Assembly: GCF_014873755.1 (NCBI RefSeq)
Contig: NZ_JADBEG010000001.1
Location: 6,298,501-6,362,500 of the forward strand
Length of the DNA: 64,000 bases
From: Amycolatopsis lexingtonensis
Lineage (GTDB): Bacteria; Actinomycetota; Actinomycetes; Mycobacteriales; Pseudonocardiaceae
Direction of reading: 5' to 3'
Below the pieces are notes generated by a model. It had not been told where the DNA came from. It saw nothing but the letters and a program-made list of their open reading frames with translations, and did no database searches. The translations under genes and the position numbers were made by a program. Positions 8,493 to 18,479 of this stretch are shown one piece after another (the first letter of the stretch is position 1; every line of letters begins with the position of its first letter).

Positions 8493-9758
8493 GTGAGCGA
8501 GAGCGTCGGCGAACGCCTGCGTGAGCTGCGCATCGAGCGCGGGCTCACACAGCGCGAGCTCGCCGGGCCGCAGTACTCCGCGGCGTACGTGTCGTCGGTC
8601 GAAACCGGCGCGCGGACGCCGTCGGGCGACGCGCTGCGGTTCTTCGCCCGGCAGCTCGGCATCGACCCCGACGAGCTGCTCGGCGGCCGCTCCCCGCGCG
8701 AGCTGCTCGAACTCGACCTCGAGCTGATCGAGACGGCGGAACGGTTCCTGGCCGGCGACGTCCGCCGTGCGGCACCGCGCATGCAGCGGATCCGACGGCA
8801 CGCCGAACGCCTGGACCGGCCGCGGCAGGCCGGGATCGCGCTGCTGTGGCTGGCCGGGTACTCGACGGGCGACGCCCGCACGAAGTACGTCGCCGCCGCC
8901 GAAACGGCGTTGTCGGGCGAGCCGCCGCCGGTGCGGGCGATGGTCGTGCCGCTGCGCGCGGCGGTGCTGTCCGGCTGGGGCGAGGCGCAGTATTCCTTGC
9001 ACCTGCTGGAAACCTGCCACGCGGAGCTGCTGCGCGACGGCTACCCGCAGCCGTCGATGCTGCTGACGCTGCGGGCCTGCCTGGCCGAGCGGCACCTGCG
9101 CCAAGGCGACCTGGAGCGGGCGTCGGAGTACGCGGATTCGGCGCTGCGGCTCACCCGGGGCGGCCCCGCGGTGCTGGCCGAGCTGACCCACAGCCACCTC
9201 GAGGTGTGCCGCAGCCACCTGGCGGCCGACCGGTTCGCCGACGCGGCCGCGTCGGTCGCCGCGGCCTACGACCTGATGCAGGAACGGGCGCTGCACCCGG
9301 CGATGGCGCACTGCCTGCTGGCCAGGGCCCGGGTCCGCGGCCGCGCGGGTGACGTCGAGGGCGCGCTGGCCGACCTCGGCGCGGCGCGGGAAACGGCGTG
9401 GCCGGACGACGTCCCGGCGATCACCGTCGAGCTCGCCGCCGAATACCTGGCGGCGGGCCGGCTGGAAACGGCGGCCGCGCTGCTCGACCAGGTCCGCCCC
9501 TCGGTCGTGTCGGGTACGGCGCTGGCCGCGGAACTGAAGCTGCAGCTGGGTTCGCTGGCCAGGGCCCGCGGCGACGGCCGGCGCGCGGCCGAGGACCTGC
9601 GCGCCGCCGTCGAGCTGGCCACGGGCTTGGGCGCGCGCGGGGTGCTGGTCCGCGCGTTGCGGCCGTTGAGCGAGCTGCTCGGCGAGACGGGAAAGCAGGC
9701 GGAGGCGGCGGATGTGCTGCGCGACGGGCTCATCGCGCTCGGCGCGGAAGCCGACTGA
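8493..9758 (+). CDS. HTH (XRE)-TPR transcriptional regulator, copy 2
   Basis: A 421-residue paralogue of the regulator at 4853: an N-terminal XRE helix-turn-helix ([19 protein letters not shown], then [17 protein letters not shown]) followed by TPR-like helical repeats to the C-terminus. The GTG start at 8493 follows GGAAAGG. The next gene, 265 bases downstream in the same direction, is the secreted M28 peptidase, so the regulator-then-protease order of copy 1 is repeated. The strongest inference is that each regulator, or both, acts on the shared promoter/operator at 6282 and 9897. Confidence 0.87.
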   Translation: MSESVGERLRELRIERGLTQRELAGPQYSAAYVSSVETGARTPSGDALRFFARQLGIDPDELLGGRSPRELLELDLELIETAERFLAGDVRRAAPRMQRIRRHAERLDRPRQAGIALLWLAGYSTGDARTKYVAAAETALSGEPPPVRAMVVPLRAAVLSGWGEAQYSLHLLETCHAELLRDGYPQPSMLLTLRACLAERHLRQGDLERASEYADSALRLTRGGPAVLAELTHSHLEVCRSHLAADRFADAAASVAAAYDLMQERALHPAMAHCLLARARVRGRAGDVEGALADLGAARETAWPDDVPAITVELAAEYLAAGRLETAAALLDQVRPSVVSGTALAAELKLQLGSLARARGDGRRAAEDLRAAVELATGLGARGVLVRALRPLSELLGETGKQAEAADVLRDGLIALGAEAD

Positions 9759-9896
9759 GCAGGCGTTCGGATGGTGTCCGGGACAATGCCTACGAAAGTC
9801 GGTCCGGTGCGGCACCGGCCGTGAATGCCCTGCTGCGACAGGCTTTGTACGTTTTGAGCTGAGAATCCTTAACGCGTCGTTGGTCCGTTCGGCGCA

Positions 9897-11628
<1,732 letters not shown>

Positions 11629-11634
11629 CCCCGC

Positions 11635-11670
11635 CGAGGGCGGCACTTTCACGTGAAAGTGCCGCCCTCG
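11635..11670. terminator. Perfect 36-bp palindrome after the M28 gene (CACTTTCACGTGAAAGTG family)
   Basis: An uninterrupted palindrome with 18-base halves centred between 11652 and 11653, starting 6 bases after the M28 stop. The core CACTTTCACGTGAAAGTG recurs inside the GNAT gene (23668 and 23701), and shortened or related versions occur in the array at 45606. It is well placed as a transcription terminator between the protease and the chitinase, but its sequence conservation goes beyond what a terminator needs. Confidence 0.65.
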
Positions 11671-11673
11671 CAA

Positions 11674-11689
11674 ATTTGTCTAGACCACC
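11674..11689 (+). promoter_or_regulatory. DasR-type (dre-like) site upstream of the chitinase
   Basis: ATTTGTCTAGACCACC matches 13 of 16 positions of the DasR consensus and 11 of 12 of the TGGTCTAGACCA core known from Streptomyces chitinase promoters. It ends 72 bases before the chitinase start codon. Chitinase genes are classical DasR targets induced by chitin-derived aminosugars, so the site and gene fit together. Confidence 0.65.
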
Positions 11690-11761
11690 CGTTCGTAGGT
11701 AGTCACCGGTTCCCCGCGGCGCTTATCTTGGGCGGACACGCCGCGTTCACCCTCAACGACG

Positions 11762-12825
11762 ATGGGAATCGGTATGTCCGGTCGCAGAACCCGCCTGTTC
11801 GGAACCCTTCTGGCAGCGGTATTGGCCGTCCCGCTGCTCGTGCCGGCCCCCGCGCAGGGGGCGGTGCAGGCCGACACGTGCGCGGTGAAACCACGGCCGC
11901 GGGCAAGGTCCTCCAGGGCTACTGGGAGAACTGGGACGGCGCCGCGAACGGCGTCCACCCCGGCATGGGGTGGGTGCCGATCACCGACAGCCGGATGGCC
12001 CAGCACGGCTACAACGTCATCAACGCCGCCTTCCCGGTGATCCGCTCCGACGGGACCGTGTTGTGGGAGAACGGGATGGACGCCGGTGTGAAGGTGTCCA
12101 CGCCCACCGAGATGTGCGCGGCGAAGGCCGCGGGCGCGACGATCCTGATGTCCATCGGCGGCGCGGCGGCCGGGATCGACCTCTCGTCGTCGGCGGTGGC
12201 GGACAAGTTCGTCGCCACGGTCGTCCCGATCCTGAAGCAGTACAACTTCGACGGGATCGACATCGACATCGAGACCGGCCTGACCGGCAGCGGAAACATC
12301 ACCACCCTCTCGGCGTCGCAGGCGAACCTGATCCGCATCATCGACGGCGTGCTCGCGCAGATGCCGGCGGGCTTCGGGCTCACGATGGCGCCGGAAACCG
12401 CGTACGTGACCGGCGGCAGCATCACCTACGGCTCGATCTGGGGCGCGTATCTGCCGATCATCAAGAAGTACGCGGACAACGGCCGGCTGTGGTGGCTGAA
12501 CATGCAGTACTACAACGGATCCATGTACGGCTGCGCCGGTGATTCGTACCAGGCCGGGACCGTGCAGGGCTTCACCGTGCAGACGCAGTGCCTGAACAAC
12601 GGACTGGTCGTGCAGGGCACGACGATCCGCGTCCCCTACGACAAGCAGGTTCCCGGCCTGCCGGCCCAGCCCGGCGCGGGTGGCGGGTACCTGTCGCCGA
12701 GCCTGGTTTCCCAGGCGTGGCGGTCGGTTCCGGGTCTCAAGGGCCTGATGGACTGGTCGATCAACTGGGACGGCTCGAAGGGCTGGACCTTCGGCGACAA
12801 CGTCAAGTCCTTGCAGGGCCGCTGA
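11762..12825 (+). pseudogene. GH18 chitinase, frameshifted after the signal peptide
   Basis: The signal peptide (RRTRLFGTLLAAVLAVPLLV, ending APAQGA) starts at ATG 11762 or 11774 in one frame and continues to VQADTCAVK. The complete catalytic domain (AAGKVLQGYWENWDG onward) continues in a different frame to the stop at 12825. One missing A in the AAA run at 11888-11890 explains the shift: restoring it gives CAVKTTAAGKVLQ, as in intact chitinases. The catalytic motif is intact as FDGIDIDIE. No carbohydrate-binding module is attached. If real, the shift leaves a short secreted peptide only; a sequencing error is equally possible, because everything else is well preserved. Confidence 0.85.
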
Positions 12826-12826
12826 G

Positions 12827-13930
12827 TCAGCGTCCCGCGAGTTCCGACCGCACCAGCTCCAGCAGGCGCCCCACCCAGTTGGTGCCGTCGGAACTCCAGT
12901 ACGGCGATCCCCGGTCGCCGTAGAGCAGCCGGGCGTCGCCGGTTTCCCGCAGCTGCCGTGCCATCGCCGGATGCCGGTCGAACTTGTCCCGCAGGAGCGC
13001 GGCCATCACCCCGAGCCGCACCGCGGACCAGCCGTCCCGGCGGGGTGCCCGCTCGGCGAGGTTCCGGGCGTCGAGGCCGCGCTCGGCGGCGGCGATCCGG
13101 TCGCGCCAGGCGTCGTCGTCGGTGGACAGCGCCCAGTAGGCGTGCATGACCGTCCGGTACTCGCGGCCGTCGTGGACGACCAGTGCCGGGTAGTCGATCT
13201 GCAGCACCTCGGGGCCCGGCGGCTCCGGCCAGCCGCTCGGGTAGACCCATCCGCCGATCCGCAGCGGGAGCGCGCTCGCCGTCTCCGGCCCGTCCGCCGA
13301 GTTCCGCCGCCGAGACTCGGCGACACCGCGCTCGCCGCGGCGGAAGTAGTCCACCGCCCGGTCTCGCACCTCCGGCGTCACGGTGAGGGTGCGGTCCGGG
13401 CGCCGGGCCGGGATCGTCTCGCCCGGCTCGGCGAGAAGGATCCGTACCGGCACGTCGTTCTGGTCCATGTCACCCAGCACGTAGATCCGCCGGTGTTCGG
13501 GCACCGCGTGGTACCGCTCGCGGACGATCTCCAGGTTGGCCGGGCTCGGTTCGGCGGCATACGCGACGAGTGCGTCCCAGCAGCGTCCGGCGGAATCCGG
13601 CCGGTCGTTGAGCCGGTCCACCTCGTCGGCGAGGTCCGCGATGACCGACTCGGGCGTCAACCAGGACTCCAGCCGCGCCGTGCCGGCGGCGGTGCCGCTC
13701 ACGGTGACCCTCGCGTCCTCGGGTGGCGCGAGGGTCAGGGTGCCGTCGGCGAACGCGGCGCGAAGGCCGTCGAAGTCGGTCGGCTCCCACTGCCAGGCGA
13801 CGACCCCGTCGGCGTAGACGGCGAGAGTGGTCAGGAGGTAGCTGTCACGTTCGCGGACGAAGACCAGGCGTTGCCGCCCCTGAACGACGTCGTCCTCGAC
13901 GGGGCGCCAGGTCGGAGTGGTGTCCGGCAT
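12827..13930 (-). CDS. NADAR-family protein with extra N-terminal domain
   Basis: A 367-residue protein. The C-terminal 140 residues fit the NADAR/YbiA family (N-glycosidases acting on riboflavin intermediates or ADP-ribose): YRTVMHAYWALSTDD, then WSAVRLGVMAALLRDKFDRH, LRETGDARLLYGDRGSPYW and GTNWVGRLLELVR. The N-terminal 220 residues are acidic and not recognised. They contain WQWEPTDFDGLRAAF and YVLGDMDQNDVPVRI. NADAR proteins detoxify reactive riboflavin precursors or remove ADP-ribose; some occur with defence or toxin systems. The stop lies 1 base past the chitinase stop (convergent). The function of the fusion is unknown. Confidence 0.75.
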   Translation of the reverse strand: MPDTTPTWRPVEDDVVQGRQRLVFVRERDSYLLTTLAVYADGVVAWQWEPTDFDGLRAAFADGTLTLAPPEDARVTVSGTAAGTARLESWLTPESVIADLADEVDRLNDRPDSAGRCWDALVAYAAEPSPANLEIVRERYHAVPEHRRIYVLGDMDQNDVPVRILLAEPGETIPARRPDRTLTVTPEVRDRAVDYFRRGERGVAESRRRNSADGPETASALPLRIGGWVYPSGWPEPPGPEVLQIDYPALVVHDGREYRTVMHAYWALSTDDDAWRDRIAAAERGLDARNLAERAPRRDGWSAVRLGVMAALLRDKFDRHPAMARQLRETGDARLLYGDRGSPYWSSDGTNWVGRLLELVRSELAGR

Positions 13931-13939
13931 GCGGCAAGC

Positions 13940-14749
13940 CTAGGAGTCGCCCGCCGGGATGGGGTCGTCGTACTCCCCCGGCGGGCCGGCGTATTCGCGG
14001 CCGCCGCCGTCCGGGAAGGGCCAGGGGTTCGGGACGCAGCCGTGCAGCCCGAGCGTCTGCTGCTCCATCACCGGCGCCGGCTTTCCCGGGCCGGGGCACA
14101 GCTCGTGGCCCTGCCCGAGCCGGTGCCCGGTCTCGTGCGTGACCATGTACTGGCGGTAGACGTCGAGCGGGGCCCCGTAGTTCGGCACGGCGTTGGCCCA
14201 GCGGGCGACGTTGAGCACGACGTTGCTGCCGTTGCGGCAGGACGTGTAGCTGTCCGGGGTACCCCCGCACAGCTTGTCGCGGCTGGCGGGGGTGGCCAGG
14301 TAGATCGTGAAGTCGGCGCTGTCGGTCGGCCCGACCTGCTGCAGCCGCCACTGCCCGCCGGCGGTCCAGCCGCGGGGGTCGCCGAGGATGCCGCGGATCT
14401 TCTTCGCGAAGTCGACGGGCCCGACGCCGTCGATGTCGGTCTCCAGCGCGATCCGGTACCGCATCAGGCGACCTTGGGTGCCGGCGACCTCGTCGCTGCC
14501 CGGGGTGAACATCCACTGCCCGGACCCGGTCCGCGGGAAGGTGATGGCCACCTCGACGGGCGCGGCCTGCGTGACGGGTGCCGCCGGCTCGTCGGGCGGC
14601 GGCGGCAGCGCGGTGGCCTCCCCGATGGCGGTGAGGATCGGCCCGGCCGCCGGCGCGGCCACCGGCTGCTGCTCACAGGCGGTGAGCACCCCGGCCACCG
14701 CCACGGCGAGCACAGCGGCGAACGCTGCTCGTCCAGCGGTTTTGGGCAT
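13940..14749 (-). CDS. DUF3152 lipoprotein with metzincin zinc-binding motif
   Basis: A 269-residue exported protein. A hydrophobic N-terminus ends in the lipobox LTAC (about 22-25), so it is probably lipid-anchored to the membrane outer face. A Pro/Ala linker precedes the DUF3152 domain. THETGHRLGQGH near residue 205 matches the metzincin pattern HExxHxxGxxH, and APVMEQQ afterwards could be the Met-turn. A peptidase or zinc-dependent hydrolase role is plausible but untested for the family. Its upstream region runs into the repeat units and IS element described below. Confidence 0.82.
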   Translation of the reverse strand: MPKTAGRAAFAAVLAVAVAGVLTACEQQPVAAPAAGPILTAIGEATALPPPPDEPAAPVTQAAPVEVAITFPRTGSGQWMFTPGSDEVAGTQGRLMRYRIALETDIDGVGPVDFAKKIRGILGDPRGWTAGGQWRLQQVGPTDSADFTIYLATPASRDKLCGGTPDSYTSCRNGSNVVLNVARWANAVPNYGAPLDVYRQYMVTHETGHRLGQGHELCPGPGKPAPVMEQQTLGLHGCVPNPWPFPDGGGREYAGPPGEYDDPIPAGDS

Positions 14750-14878
14750 GGGTCCTCCCCGGGTGCGCGGCTTCACCAGTGGATACGGGCGAGAACGGCG
14801 AAAAGTTGCGGTGACCTGTGGCGACGCTGCGTCACCGCAGCTCAGGACCCACGGGTGTGACGACGGCCACAACGCCCC

Positions 14879-14949
14879 AAGGTGGCCTTGGTTGCGTCGG
14901 ACGCACCGAAGGCCGCCTTGGGTGCGTCTCACGCACCGAAGGCCACATT
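14879..14949. repeat. Tandem 30-bp hairpin units interrupted by the IS element
   Basis: Two adjacent 30-bp units (14879-14908 and 14909-14938) share the pattern AAGG, then GGTTGCGTC or GGTGCGTC, then ACGCACCG. Each can form a small stem such as GGTGCGT/ACGCACC. A third unit starts at 14939 (AAGGCCACATT) and is broken by the insertion sequence; its remainder (ATTGGGGCGCTC) resumes at 15900. The units lie between the DUF3152 gene start and dapE. Confidence 0.7.
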
Positions 14950-15899
14950 GAGGTTTTCTCAGTAGCGTCCGTGGTGTTCGTGGTGGGTGAGGACGAGGGC
15001 TGCTTGGACGATGGTGCCGATGCGGTGTGGGCAGAGGCTGATGCGGTGTAGGGCTGACCAGCGGGTTTTGAGGATGGCCATGGCGCGTTCGCCGAGGGCG
15101 CGGGCTCGGGATTGCAGCTGGTTGTAGACCCGTTGGCGGAGGTGGAGGGGTGGTTGGCCGGCGGCTTTCTTGACCGGGGTGTAGATGCCGATGCCGGCGG
15201 AGTGGTAGGCCTTGTCGGCCAGGGTGGGCAGGCCGTGGGCTGCGGCGGCGGTTAACGCGCCGATGATGTCGAGGTCGCGGGCGGCGGAGAGGTCGTTGCG
15301 GGAGCCGGGCAGCACCGGGGAGACCCACAGCGGGAATCCGTCGGCGCTGGCCAGGAACTGGATGTTTCCGCCGAAGGCTCGGTGTTTGCCCGAGTACCAC
15401 AGGTGCACGGTCCGGCCGCGGTTCTTGCCTTTGGTTTTGGTCGTGGTCGCCGCGACCCGGTCGCAGGAGATGAGGCTGCCGTCGAGGATCACGTGGGTGT
15501 CACCCCGGGCGCGGCGGTCGGCCAGGACTTGGTGCAGGTCCGGGGCTTGGGCGGCGAGGGCGGTGATGGCTTCGTGCAGGTAGCGGTAGGCGGTGGCGGT
15601 GCTGATGTGGTGGTCGGTGGCCAGCCGGTGCACGGGGGTGGCGTCGCGGAACCAGCGCAGCGCCAGGACCGCGTGCCGGTAGGGGGTCAGGGCGCGCCGG
15701 CCGCGGCGGGTGCCGCGCCGCAGCCGCTCGGTCTGCAGGACACGGGCAACGAACCAGACCAGCTCGCGCGCCACGTCGAGGGTGGCGCCATAATTGATCA
15801 CGTGGGGCCTCTGGAACCTCGGACTTGATCTTCGCAAATCCAGTCCTACCAGGGGCCCCACGCCTATTCGCGGAACCACACCGCTACTGAGAAAACCTC
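14950..15899 (-). mobile_element. Complete IS5-type insertion sequence, 950 bp
   Basis: Perfect 18-bp terminal inverted repeats: GAGGTTTTCTCAGTAGCG at 14950-14967 and its complement at 15882-15899. The element is flanked by the direct repeat ATT at 14947-14949 and 15900-15902, the target duplication. Removing the element and one ATT restores a continuous third copy of the 30-bp repeat unit, which proves the boundaries. It holds one uninterrupted transposase gene. Intact ends, intact gene and intact duplication point to a recent insertion. Confidence 0.93.
14959..15801 (-). CDS. IS5-family transposase (DDE, HARBI-like)
   Basis: A 280-residue transposase that begins INYGATLDVARELVWFVARV after a GTG start at 15799-15801, like many Streptomyces IS5-group enzymes. 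A helix-turn-helix region (RLATDHHISTATAYRYL) precedes the catalytic core: first Asp in HVILDGSLISCDR, second in PGSRNDLSAARDL, ADKAYHSAG after it, and the Glu probably in LGERAMAILK. The frame is open to GTG 15879, which lies within the element, so a longer N-terminus is possible. The stop codon lies inside the left terminal repeat. Confidence 0.9.
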   Translation of the reverse strand: MINYGATLDVARELVWFVARVLQTERLRRGTRRGRRALTPYRHAVLALRWFRDATPVHRLATDHHISTATAYRYLHEAITALAAQAPDLHQVLADRRARGDTHVILDGSLISCDRVAATTTKTKGKNRGRTVHLWYSGKHRAFGGNIQFLASADGFPLWVSPVLPGSRNDLSAARDLDIIGALTAAAAHGLPTLADKAYHSAGIGIYTPVKKAAGQPPLHLRQRVYNQLQSRARALGERAMAILKTRWSALHRISLCPHRIGTIVQAALVLTHHEHHGRY

Positions 15900-15916
15900 A
15901 TTGGGGCGCTCGGGAC

Positions 15917-16987
15917 TCAGCCCAGGAACTTGCGGAGGACCTCCGCGACCTGCCGGATCTCCGCCGTCCGCACGTTCTCCTGCTGCGTGTGCGCCAGCGT
16001 CGGGTTCCCCGGGCCGAAGTTCACCGCCGGCATGCCCAACGCCGCGAAGCGGGCCACGTCCGTCCAGCCCAGCTTCGCCGCCGCGCGGCCGCCCGCCGCC
16101 GTCACCAGTTCCGCCGCCGCCGGGGCCGACAGGCCGGGCAGTGCTCCCGGGGAAAGGTCCACAACGGACAGTTCGTAGCCGTCGAAGACCTCGCGCAGGT
16201 GGCGCTCGGCGGCTTCCGGCGAGCGGTCCGGGGCGAAGCGGTGGTTCACCGTCAGGACCGCCGCGTCCGGGACGACGTTGCCCGCCACCCCGCCGCTGAT
16301 CGCGGTCGCCTGGAGGCCCTCGCGGTAGGTCAGGCCGTCGATGTCGACGATCCGCGGCTCGTACTCGGCCAGCCGCCGCAGGGGGCCGGCCAGCGCGTGG
16401 ATCGCGTTCTCGCCCATCCACGCCCGCGCCGTGTGCGCGCGCTTGCCGGAAAACCGCAGCTCGACGCGCATCGTGCCCTGGCAGCCGGCCTCGATGACGC
16501 CGTTGGACGGCTCGCCGACGATGGCCAGGTCGCCCGCCAGCCACTCCGGCAGCTCGCGCTCGATCCGGCCGAGGCCGTTCTTGACCGCCTCGACCTCTTC
16601 GTTGTCGTAGAAGACGAACGTGACGTCGTGCTTCGGCGACGGCAGCGTCGCGGCCAGGTGCAGGAAGACGGCGTCGCCGCCCTTCATGTCGACCGAGCCG
16701 AGGCCGTGCAGGACCTCGTCGTCGCCGGTGCCTTCGCGCCGCGACGGGAAGTTGCCGTTCTCCGGCACCGTGTCCAGGTGCCCGGCGAGCACGACCCGCG
16801 AGCCGCGGCCGAGGTTCGTGCGCGCGAGGACGGCATCGCCGTTGCGGACGACCTCCAGGTGCGGTGCCTGCTCCTGGAGCGCTTCCTGCACCAGCGTCGC
16901 GAGCTCGGCCTCCGAACCGGACACGCTGAAGACGTCCACGAGGGCCGCGGTCAGGTCGACGGGATCGGCGCGCAGGTCGAGGCTCAT
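15917..16987 (-). CDS. dapE: Succinyl-diaminopimelate desuccinylase
   Basis: A 356-residue M20-family metallohydrolase that removes succinate from N-succinyl-LL-diaminopimelate in lysine and peptidoglycan synthesis. Dinuclear-metal residues are visible: H70 and D72 in LAGHLDTVP, the shared Asp in [11 protein letters not shown], the catalytic Glu pair in YDNEEVEAV, the next ligand in VGEPSNG, and the final His in [12 protein letters not shown] 16987 is preferred; an in-frame GTG at 16996 would add three residues. It is divergent from a lipoprotein gene and near dapD, with dapC further along, so most of the succinylase branch is grouped here. Confidence 0.95.
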   Translation of the reverse strand: MSLDLRADPVDLTAALVDVFSVSGSEAELATLVQEALQEQAPHLEVVRNGDAVLARTNLGRGSRVVLAGHLDTVPENGNFPSRREGTGDDEVLHGLGSVDMKGGDAVFLHLAATLPSPKHDVTFVFYDNEEVEAVKNGLGRIERELPEWLAGDLAIVGEPSNGVIEAGCQGTMRVELRFSGKRAHTARAWMGENAIHALAGPLRRLAEYEPRIVDIDGLTYREGLQATAISGGVAGNVVPDAAVLTVNHRFAPDRSPEAAERHLREVFDGYELSVVDLSPGALPGLSAPAAAELVTAAGGRAAAKLGWTDVARFAALGMPAVNFGPGNPTLAHTQQENVRTAEIRQVAEVLRKFLG

Positions 16988-17010
16988 GCCCGGCACGCTA
17001 CCGTGAGGGT

Positions 17011-17439
17011 GTGCGTAAGTTCCCGGTCGCCGTGGGCGGCGCGTTGCTGGTCCTGGTCCTGTCCGGCTGCGGCAGCGAAGCGGGCCCGACGCCCAAGCAG
17101 GGCGGCGAGCCGGGCCCGGACGCGCTCCCGACGAAGCTCGACGCGCTGACCGCCGACCAGTGCTACGCGAGCCCGCGCACGCAGCTGCCGAAGGGCTGTG
17201 AGAAGTACGTCACGGAGGTCGGCAACGTGCCGGGCGCGGCCCGCAAGCGCGCGGACGACCGCGACCCGCGGCTGGTCGCCGAGGCGGACAAGCTCGACAC
17301 CGCCGTGAAGGCGTTCCGCAGCGCGGGCTGCACGACCGTGCCGGACGTGGGCGGCCCCTGCACGCAGGCGCTGGTCGACGTCGCCGCCGCCCTCTCGGGC
17401 CTGAAGGGGCAGGTAGACGCGCGGCCCACGAGTGGTTGA
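17011..17439 (+). CDS. Small secreted lipoprotein of unknown function
   Basis: A 142-residue protein with an N-terminal positive charge (MRKF), a hydrophobic helix ([12 protein letters not shown]) and a lipobox LSGC around residues 18-21, so it is likely a membrane-anchored lipoprotein. The mature part has a Pro/Gly-rich linker and four further cysteines (QCYAS, GCEKY, GCTTV, GPCTQ), which could form two disulfides outside the cell. No family was recognised. GTG start 17011. It is followed closely by dapD, so the two may be cotranscribed. Confidence 0.78.
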   Translation: MRKFPVAVGGALLVLVLSGCGSEAGPTPKQGGEPGPDALPTKLDALTADQCYASPRTQLPKGCEKYVTEVGNVPGAARKRADDRDPRLVAEADKLDTAVKAFRSAGCTTVPDVGGPCTQALVDVAAALSGLKGQVDARPTSG

Positions 17440-17467
17440 TCCGCGTCACTCCACTACGGTGAGGGCC

Positions 17468-18451
17468 GTGAGCGAGCAGAGCCCGAACCCCGAAACGACC
17501 GGCGCCAGCGGCGTCGGGCTGGCCACCGTCGCGACCGACGGGACGGTCCTCGACACCTGGTACCCGCAGCCCAAGCTCGTCGAGGGCGGGACCCCCGGCA
17601 CCCAGCGCCTGAGCGCGGCGGAAGCGACCGAAATCCTCGGCGAAGCGGCCGCGGGCCTGCTCGGCCCGGACACCGACCGCGGGGTCGAGGTCGTCGCCGT
17701 CCGGACCACGATCGGCAAGCTCGCCGACGCACCGGCCGACACGCACGACATGTACCTGCGGCTGCACCTGCTCTCGCACCGGCTGGTCCGCCCGCACGGC
17801 CAGAACCTCGACGGCATGTTCGGCCTGCTGGCCAACGTCGTGTGGACCAACCACGGCCCGTGCCCGGTCGAAGGCTTCGAGCAGACGCGCCTGCGGCTGC
17901 GGGCGCGCGGCCCGGTGACCGTGTACAGCGTGGACAAGTTCCCGCGGATGGTCGACTACGTCATGCCGTCCGGCGTCCGGATCGGCGACGCCGACCGCGT
18001 CCGGCTCGGCGCCCACCTGGCGTCCGGCACCACGGTCATGCACGAGGGCTTCGTCAACTTCAACGCCGGCACGCTCGGCGCGTCCATGGTCGAAGGCCGG
18101 ATCTCGGCCGGCGTGGTCGTCGGCGACGGCTCGGACGTCGGCGGCGGCGCGTCGATCATGGGCACGCTCTCCGGCGGCGGCAAGGAGACGATCTCCCTGG
18201 GCGAGCGCTGCCTGATCGGCGCGAACGGCGGCATCGGCATCTCCCTGGGCGACGACTCGGTCGTCGAAGCCGGCCTGTACGTGACGGCGGGGACGAAGGT
18301 CGTCGTCGAGGGCAAGGTCGTGAAGGCCCTCGAGCTCAACGGCATTTCCGGCGCGGTGTTCCGCCGCAACTCGGGCACCGGTGCGGTCGAGGTCGTGCCG
18401 CGGCGGGGCACCGGGGTCGAGCTGAACGCGATGCTGCACGCCAACGACTGA
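17468..18451 (+). CDS. dapD: Tetrahydrodipicolinate N-succinyltransferase
   Basis: A 327-residue acyltransferase using succinyl-CoA to succinylate tetrahydrodipicolinate, upstream of DapC and DapE. The C-terminal half is a left-handed beta-helix built of hexapeptide repeats ([39 protein letters not shown] turns, [19 protein letters not shown]). [15 protein letters not shown] carries the active-site region of the actinobacterial DapD type. GTG 17468 is chosen as the start. The order lipoprotein-dapD, divergent from dapE, resembles the clustered dap genes in mycobacteria. Confidence 0.93.
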   Translation: MSEQSPNPETTGASGVGLATVATDGTVLDTWYPQPKLVEGGTPGTQRLSAAEATEILGEAAAGLLGPDTDRGVEVVAVRTTIGKLADAPADTHDMYLRLHLLSHRLVRPHGQNLDGMFGLLANVVWTNHGPCPVEGFEQTRLRLRARGPVTVYSVDKFPRMVDYVMPSGVRIGDADRVRLGAHLASGTTVMHEGFVNFNAGTLGASMVEGRISAGVVVGDGSDVGGGASIMGTLSGGGKETISLGERCLIGANGGIGISLGDDSVVEAGLYVTAGTKVVVEGKVVKALELNGISGAVFRRNSGTGAVEVVPRRGTGVELNAMLHAND

Positions 18452-18479
18452 CACTGCGAATTCACCTACCATTCATGGG

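Noticed and set aside
6339..9815. A 1158-codon open frame on the minus strand across the M4 protease and the second regulator
   Set aside because: It is an antisense shadow of two well-supported genes; composition is Arg/Gly/Ala/Val-rich without domain motifs, as expected from third-position GC bias.
9771..9824. A 17-codon frame (MVSGTMPTKVGPVRHRP) just after the second HTH-TPR gene, in the position of a signalling peptide
   Set aside because: There is no ribosome site, no secretion signal and no matching peptide after the first regulator, so a pheromone gene cannot be supported.
11733..11739. CGGACAC upstream of the chitinase as a third copy of the protease promoter element
   Set aside because: The seven bases occur without the 21-bp partner block at the 23-base distance, so chance is the simpler explanation.
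14879..14949. CRISPR array
   Set aside because: There are only two full 30-bp units, directly abutting without spacers, and no cas genes; they are hairpin repeats.
15212..15583. Plus-strand frame inside the insertion sequence as an accessory gene
   Set aside because: It is antisense to the transposase and has no family features; IS elements of this group carry one gene.
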